A DNA stretch of 12,079 nt, from NCBI GenBank assembly GCA_023431055.1, contig JAEYXX010000151.1, positions 1 through 12,079 of the forward strand. The letters run 5' to 3'. Every line of letters begins with the position of its first letter. Position 1 is the first letter of the stretch. Position numbers and translations under genes: made by a program. Below, piece by piece: positions 9,840 through 12,079 of this stretch. Under the pieces are notes generated by a model. That model had not been told where the DNA came from, searched no databases, and saw nothing but the letters and a program-made list of their open reading frames with translations. The stretch is from Pseudomonadota bacterium (GTDB lineage Bacteria; Pseudomonadota; Gammaproteobacteria; Pseudomonadales; Pseudomonadaceae).

Positions 9840-10424
9840 ATGAGTGCCATCACCATTACCCAAGCTGCCGAAGATTACCTGGCCGAGCTGCTGAGCAAGC
9901 AGGACACCCCGGGTATCGGCATCCGCGTTTTCATCACCCAGCCAGGTACGCCTTATGCGGAAACCTGTATCGCCTACTGCAAACCGGGTGAACAGAAGCC
10001 TGAAGACACCGCCGTTGGCCTGGCCAGCTTCACCGCCTGGATCGATGGCATCAGCGAGCCATTCCTGGAAGACGCCGTAGTCGACTACGCCACCGACCGC
10101 ATGGGCGGCCAGCTGACCATCAAGGCACCGAACGCCAAGGTGCCAATGGTCAATGAGGACAGCCCGCTGAACGAGCGCATCAACTACTACCTGCAGACCG
10201 AGATCAATCCCGGTCTGGCCAGCCACGGCGGCCAGGTGAGCCTGGTCGACGTGGTCGACGAAGGTATCGCCGTGCTGCAGTTCGGTGGTGGTTGCCAGGG
10301 TTGTGGTCAGGCTGACTACACGCTCAAGGAAGGCATCGAGAAAACTCTGCTCGAGCGTATTCCGGAGCTCAAGGGCGTGCGTGACGTGACCGACCACAGC
10401 AATCGCGAAAACGCCTATTACTGA
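9840..10424 (+). CDS. nfuA: Fe-S cluster carrier/biogenesis protein NfuA
   Basis: This 194-residue cytoplasmic protein has two domains. The N-terminal part (about 1-95) is a degenerate A-type carrier domain that keeps the fold ([21 protein letters not shown]) but lacks the usual cluster cysteines. The C-terminal Nfu domain (about 110-190) contains [16 protein letters not shown] and [12 protein letters not shown]. Cys152 and Cys155 of the CxxC motif bind a 4Fe-4S cluster at a dimer interface. NfuA passes clusters to client enzymes such as aconitase and helps the cell under oxidative stress or low iron. The length and motif match E. coli NfuA (191 residues). GAGGAG lies six bases before the ATG. 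The gene has its own candidate promoter and an IscR-like operator, so despite a 70-base gap to the acyltransferase gene it is probably controlled separately. It ends in a hairpin shared with the convergent DUF1272 gene. Confidence 0.97.
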   Translation: MSAITITQAAEDYLAELLSKQDTPGIGIRVFITQPGTPYAETCIAYCKPGEQKPEDTAVGLASFTAWIDGISEPFLEDAVVDYATDRMGGQLTIKAPNAKVPMVNEDSPLNERINYYLQTEINPGLASHGGQVSLVDVVDEGIAVLQFGGGCQGCGQADYTLKEGIEKTLLERIPELKGVRDVTDHSNRENAYY

Positions 10425-10441
10425 CAGGCGCAGCGCACATG

Positions 10442-10468
10442 AAAAGGGGCGACCGAGAGGTCGCCCCT
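10442..10468. terminator. Bidirectional hairpin terminator between nfuA and the DUF1272 gene
   Basis: A 10-bp stem AGGGGCGACC / GGTCGCCCCT (10445-10454 and 10459-10468) encloses a GAGA loop. On the minus strand the T at the end of the stem is followed by TTT (10444-10442), giving a good intrinsic terminator for the DUF1272 gene, whose stop is 8 bases away. On the plus strand the stem lies 20 bases after nfuA but is followed by TGTGCATTT, so termination there is probably weaker. Confidence 0.85.
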
Positions 10469-10475
10469 GTGCATT

Positions 10476-10703
10476 TCAGGCTTTGTGTACGCGTTTGCTG
10501 GAAGCGGGAAAATGTTCGAGCTTTTCCGCCGGCCGGATTGGCCGCTTCACCAGTTCGCCGCCGCAGTTCGGGCAGCGTAGTGCCAGAATCGACTCTGCGC
10601 AGGAGCGGCAGAAGGTGCATTCGAAGGAGCAGATCAGTGCGTCGAAACTGGCTGCAGGCAGATCGCAGTCGCAGTTCTCGCAGTTGGGGCGCAGTTCAAG
10701 CAT
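10476..10703 (-). CDS. DUF1272 small cysteine-rich, zinc-finger-like protein
   Basis: This 75-residue protein begins MLELRPNCENCDCDLPAA and has ordered cysteines at 8, 11, 13, 25, 29, 32, 35, 44 and 47 in CxxC pairs (CENC, CRSC, CPNC). This is the pattern of DUF1272, a small RING-like or zinc-ribbon-like family found widely in proteobacteria. It probably binds one or two zinc ions. Its function is unknown; nothing in the sequence shows DNA binding or ubiquitin-type activity. The tail is basic and lacks cysteines. The start at 10703 is chosen because MLELRPNC is the family N-terminus; the longer frame to 10814 would overlap the next gene's end and add 37 unrelated residues. The ribosome binding site is weak. 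It ends in the strong shared hairpin at 10442-10468 and lies 92 bases downstream of the 88-aa gene, with a GC-rich hairpin between them. Confidence 0.88.
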   Translation of the reverse strand: MLELRPNCENCDCDLPAASFDALICSFECTFCRSCAESILALRCPNCGGELVKRPIRPAEKLEHFPASSKRVHKA

Positions 10704-10766
10704 GGCGCTAGGCTCGCAATGGTGGGCGATTGCAGCAGTCTGCAGGCTTCCCTGGGCCAAGCGCAA

Positions 10767-10787
10767 CGGGGCGCCCAAGGCGCCCCG
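10767..10787. terminator. GC-rich hairpin between two minus-strand small genes
   Basis: A 9-bp stem CGGGGCGCC / GGCGCCCCG with a CAA loop lies 8 bases after the stop of the 88-aa gene (minus strand). The bases after the stem on the minus strand are TTGCGC, so the T-run is poor. It may be a weak terminator or a processing/attenuation point between the two genes. Confidence 0.5.
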
Positions 10788-10795
10788 AAAAGGTC

Positions 10796-11062
10796 TTACT
10801 CCGGCATGCTCCATGGTGCCAGGTCGAAACCCTGGCTGCGCAGTTCGTCACGGGAGTTCTGCAGCGTATCTTCCAGCTGTTGCGGGTCGGTATAGGTGGC
10901 GCTGGACAGTTGGCGACCGAGCAGGCGAGTGCTGGTGCGGTCAATGACGCTGATGTTGACGATGCCGGTGCCGTCCTGCGGAGCCCAAGCCACGCACTGG
11001 AACGGGCGGAAGGCGCGATCGGCAATCAGCAGGGCTTCGTTGAAACGCAGCGGTGTGTTCAT
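10796..11062 (-). CDS. Conserved small Pseudomonas protein, possibly DUF1652-like
   Basis: This 88-residue protein starts MNTPLRFNEALLIADRAFRP and ends FDLAPWSMPE. It contains FQCVAWAPQDGTG, ISVIDRTSTRLLGRQ and YTDPQQLEDTLQ. It looks like a compact alpha/beta protein without signal peptide, membrane segment or obvious catalytic motif. The pattern of a helix, a PFQC strand and a D-RTSTR strand reminds me of the DUF1652 family of pseudomonads, but I cannot confirm that without a profile search. The start at 11062 is preferred because GGAG lies about 11 bases upstream; an ATG at 11110 would add 16 residues across that site. The gene is separated from the catalase-like gene by 171 bases containing AT-rich inverted repeats, and is followed by the GC-rich hairpin and the DUF1272 gene. 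Function unknown. Confidence 0.7.
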   Translation of the reverse strand: MNTPLRFNEALLIADRAFRPFQCVAWAPQDGTGIVNISVIDRTSTRLLGRQLSSATYTDPQQLEDTLQNSRDELRSQGFDLAPWSMPE

Positions 11063-11137
11063 GGGTTCGGTTTCTCCGAGTTGATCCCAACAATTAATTG
11101 CGGCCAGCATGTTGGCCTTACATTGCTGTTGATGAAC

Positions 11138-11167
11138 TCAGCGAACCCATAAGTCACACATCGCTGA
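11138..11167. repeat. Inverted repeat TCAGCGA / TCGCTGA upstream of the 88-aa gene
   Basis: Seven-base arms at 11138-11144 and 11161-11167 are separated by 16 bases. The repeat lies about 76 bases before the 88-aa gene start, where an operator could be, and directly next to the AT-rich hairpin at 11169-11210. It is seen in sequence; its role is unknown. Confidence 0.35.
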
Positions 11168-11168
11168 A

Positions 11169-11210
11169 AAAAGTTTTATTGCTGTGCGAAGTGCCTCAAT
11201 AAAAACTTTT
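11169..11210 (-). terminator. AT-rich hairpin, probable terminator of the catalase-like gene
   Basis: AAAAGTTTTATTG (11169-11181) pairs with CAATAAAAACTTTT (11197-11210) except for one extra A, with a 15-base loop. On the minus strand the stem starts 24 bases after the catalase-like gene's stop and ends in a run of six T. This fits an intrinsic terminator, though the stem is unusually AT-rich for a GC-rich genome. Confidence 0.5.
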
Positions 11211-11233
11211 GGCGTCTCGCCGATTACAACTTT

Positions 11234-12079
11234 CTACTGCGAAAGTTCCGCGCCCGCTTGCGCGTCGATCGGTCGCAGCTCAGGCGCAGCGGGGGCTTGA
11301 GCGTTACGCTGCTGCCGATAGGCACTCACCGCTTCGTATACCGACTTGCGCAAACGGTTGATGCCGCCGATAGGACGGTGCTCGGGTAACGCATGCCAGG
11401 GATTGAAGGACAAATTGTCGCAGAAGAGGTTTTGTTCGCGACTATCGAAGTCCTGAGGCTGCACGGTAATACGTGCGACGCTTTCAAAGGGCGATATCTT
11501 TTCGCTCCATTCCACTGTCGGATCTTCGATGGGCATGTAGTACTGCGCGTCCTGTTTTTGCACCTGAAGTTCGAAGCACGCCGGTGCGCGATCCAGAGAC
11601 AGTTGCTGGTAAAGCGCATTGCGCAGGAAGTTGGGCAAATCGGTGTTCTGTTCCGGCAACTCATAGGGTGGGCAGTTCTGCGGAGCCGGTATCACACGGT
11701 ACTTGATGTTCAGCTCACCGAGCTTGAACGGAGCGATGGAGTTGTAGGTGGTAGCCACCGGGCTTTGCGGTGCAGGCGCCAGGGTCTTGAGCGCGATGAT
11801 CATGTGGCGTATTTCCCAGGTTCGCGGGTCCCAGCTGGGAAAGAACGCCTGGACCTTCTTGCCGTCAGCCTGGGCGGCGAAGTTGCTGCGATACTCGGCC
11901 ACGTCGCGCACGAAAAAGGCCGGGTGATTGAACATCACGAAATCCTGCTCCCCGGCATGTGCCGGGTTCTTCATGAGTTTTTCACCTGGCACGTCGAGCA
12001 GCTTCAGAGCCATGCCGCGGGCATCGCGGGCGCGGTCGAACTGCGGGTAGGCATTGCCGTTGGACAGACGCATCCAGGC
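11234..12079 (-). CDS. Catalase-like haem protein (small SrpA-type), C-terminal part
   Basis: The last 281 residues or so are visible; the N-terminus, including the expected distal haem histidine, lies beyond the right edge. The frame is open to the edge, and the ATG at 12073 (MRLSNG) is an internal Met. Sequence such as WMRLSNGNAYPQFDRARDARGMALKLLDVPG, here shown only in part, corresponds to the catalase segment RFST...RDPRGFAVKF. FNHPAFFVRD corresponds to NTPxFFxRD with the distal-side Asn kept. FNPWHALPEHRP and GGINRLRKSVYEAVSAYR near the C-terminus are typical of the small catalase-related family. The usual proximal ligand motif of large catalases (RxFxYxDTQ) is not visible; the Tyr in RKSVYEAV may fill that role. 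The protein may be a peroxidase or organic hydroperoxide enzyme rather than a true catalase. It is followed by an AT-rich terminator-like hairpin and is not linked to the 88-aa gene. Confidence 0.85.
   Translation of the reverse strand, partial: AWMRLSNGNAYPQFDRARDARGMALKLLDVPGEKLMKNPAHAGEQDFVMFNHPAFFVRDVAEYRSNFAAQADGKKVQAFFPSWDPRTWEIRHMIIALKTLAPAPQSPVATTYNSIAPFKLGELNIKYRVIPAPQNCPPYELPEQNTDLPNFLRNALYQQLSLDRAPACFELQVQKQDAQYYMPIEDPTVEWSEKISPFESVARITVQPQDFDSREQNLFCDNLSFNPWHALPEHRPIGGINRLRKSVYEAVSAYRQQRNAQAPAAPELRPIDAQAGAELSQ

Noticed and set aside
10704..10814. N-terminal extension of the DUF1272 protein
   Set aside because: The added residues are the antisense of a hairpin region, overlap the end of the 88-aa gene and are not typical of the family.

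Overview
The window looks like ordinary chromosome from a Pseudomonas species, with high GC and tightly packed genes. It carries metH, cti and nfuA in the neighbourhood familiar from P. aeruginosa, plus several small uncharacterised families common in pseudomonads. The codon bias is strong enough to leave very long open antisense frames opposite metH and cti. I see no phage, transposon, integron, CRISPR, tRNA or rRNA. No stretch longer than 300 bases lacks a gene; the largest gaps are 11063-11233 and 6206-6357.

Layout. Positions 1-1372 hold two minus-strand genes, probably one operon: a DUF5924/DUF2914 membrane protein followed by the N-terminal part of an RlmN-like radical-SAM RNA methyltransferase that runs off the left edge. 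Plus-strand genes follow: a DUF1883 protein and a 28-residue single-span membrane peptide. They converge on an osmE-like lipoprotein gene (minus) across a perfect 22-bp palindrome. A clear intrinsic terminator then marks the end of metH (minus, 1236 aa). metH and cti (plus, 758 aa) diverge from a 152-bp region that holds a match to the MetR box, TGAA-N5-TTCA. After cti come an acyltransferase-3 family membrane protein and nfuA, both plus. A strong resemblance to a type-1 IscR operator overlaps the acyltransferase stop codon upstream of nfuA. From 10476 to the right edge, three minus-strand genes follow: a small Cys-rich DUF1272 protein, an 88-aa conserved small protein, and a catalase-like haem protein cut by the window edge.

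Functional reading. The middle of the window combines methionine synthesis (metH), membrane-lipid stress adaptation (cti), possible envelope acylation, Fe-S cluster delivery (nfuA) and a haem peroxidase-like protein. This could be described as an oxidative and membrane stress neighbourhood, but only the adjacency is seen and no shared regulation is shown. I found no convincing new multi-gene system. The most useful observations are the two candidate operators (MetR-like between metH and cti, IscR-like before nfuA), the overlooked 28-aa membrane peptide, and the difference from P. aeruginosa, where the tse1/tsi1 type VI effector-immunity pair sits between metH and cti.
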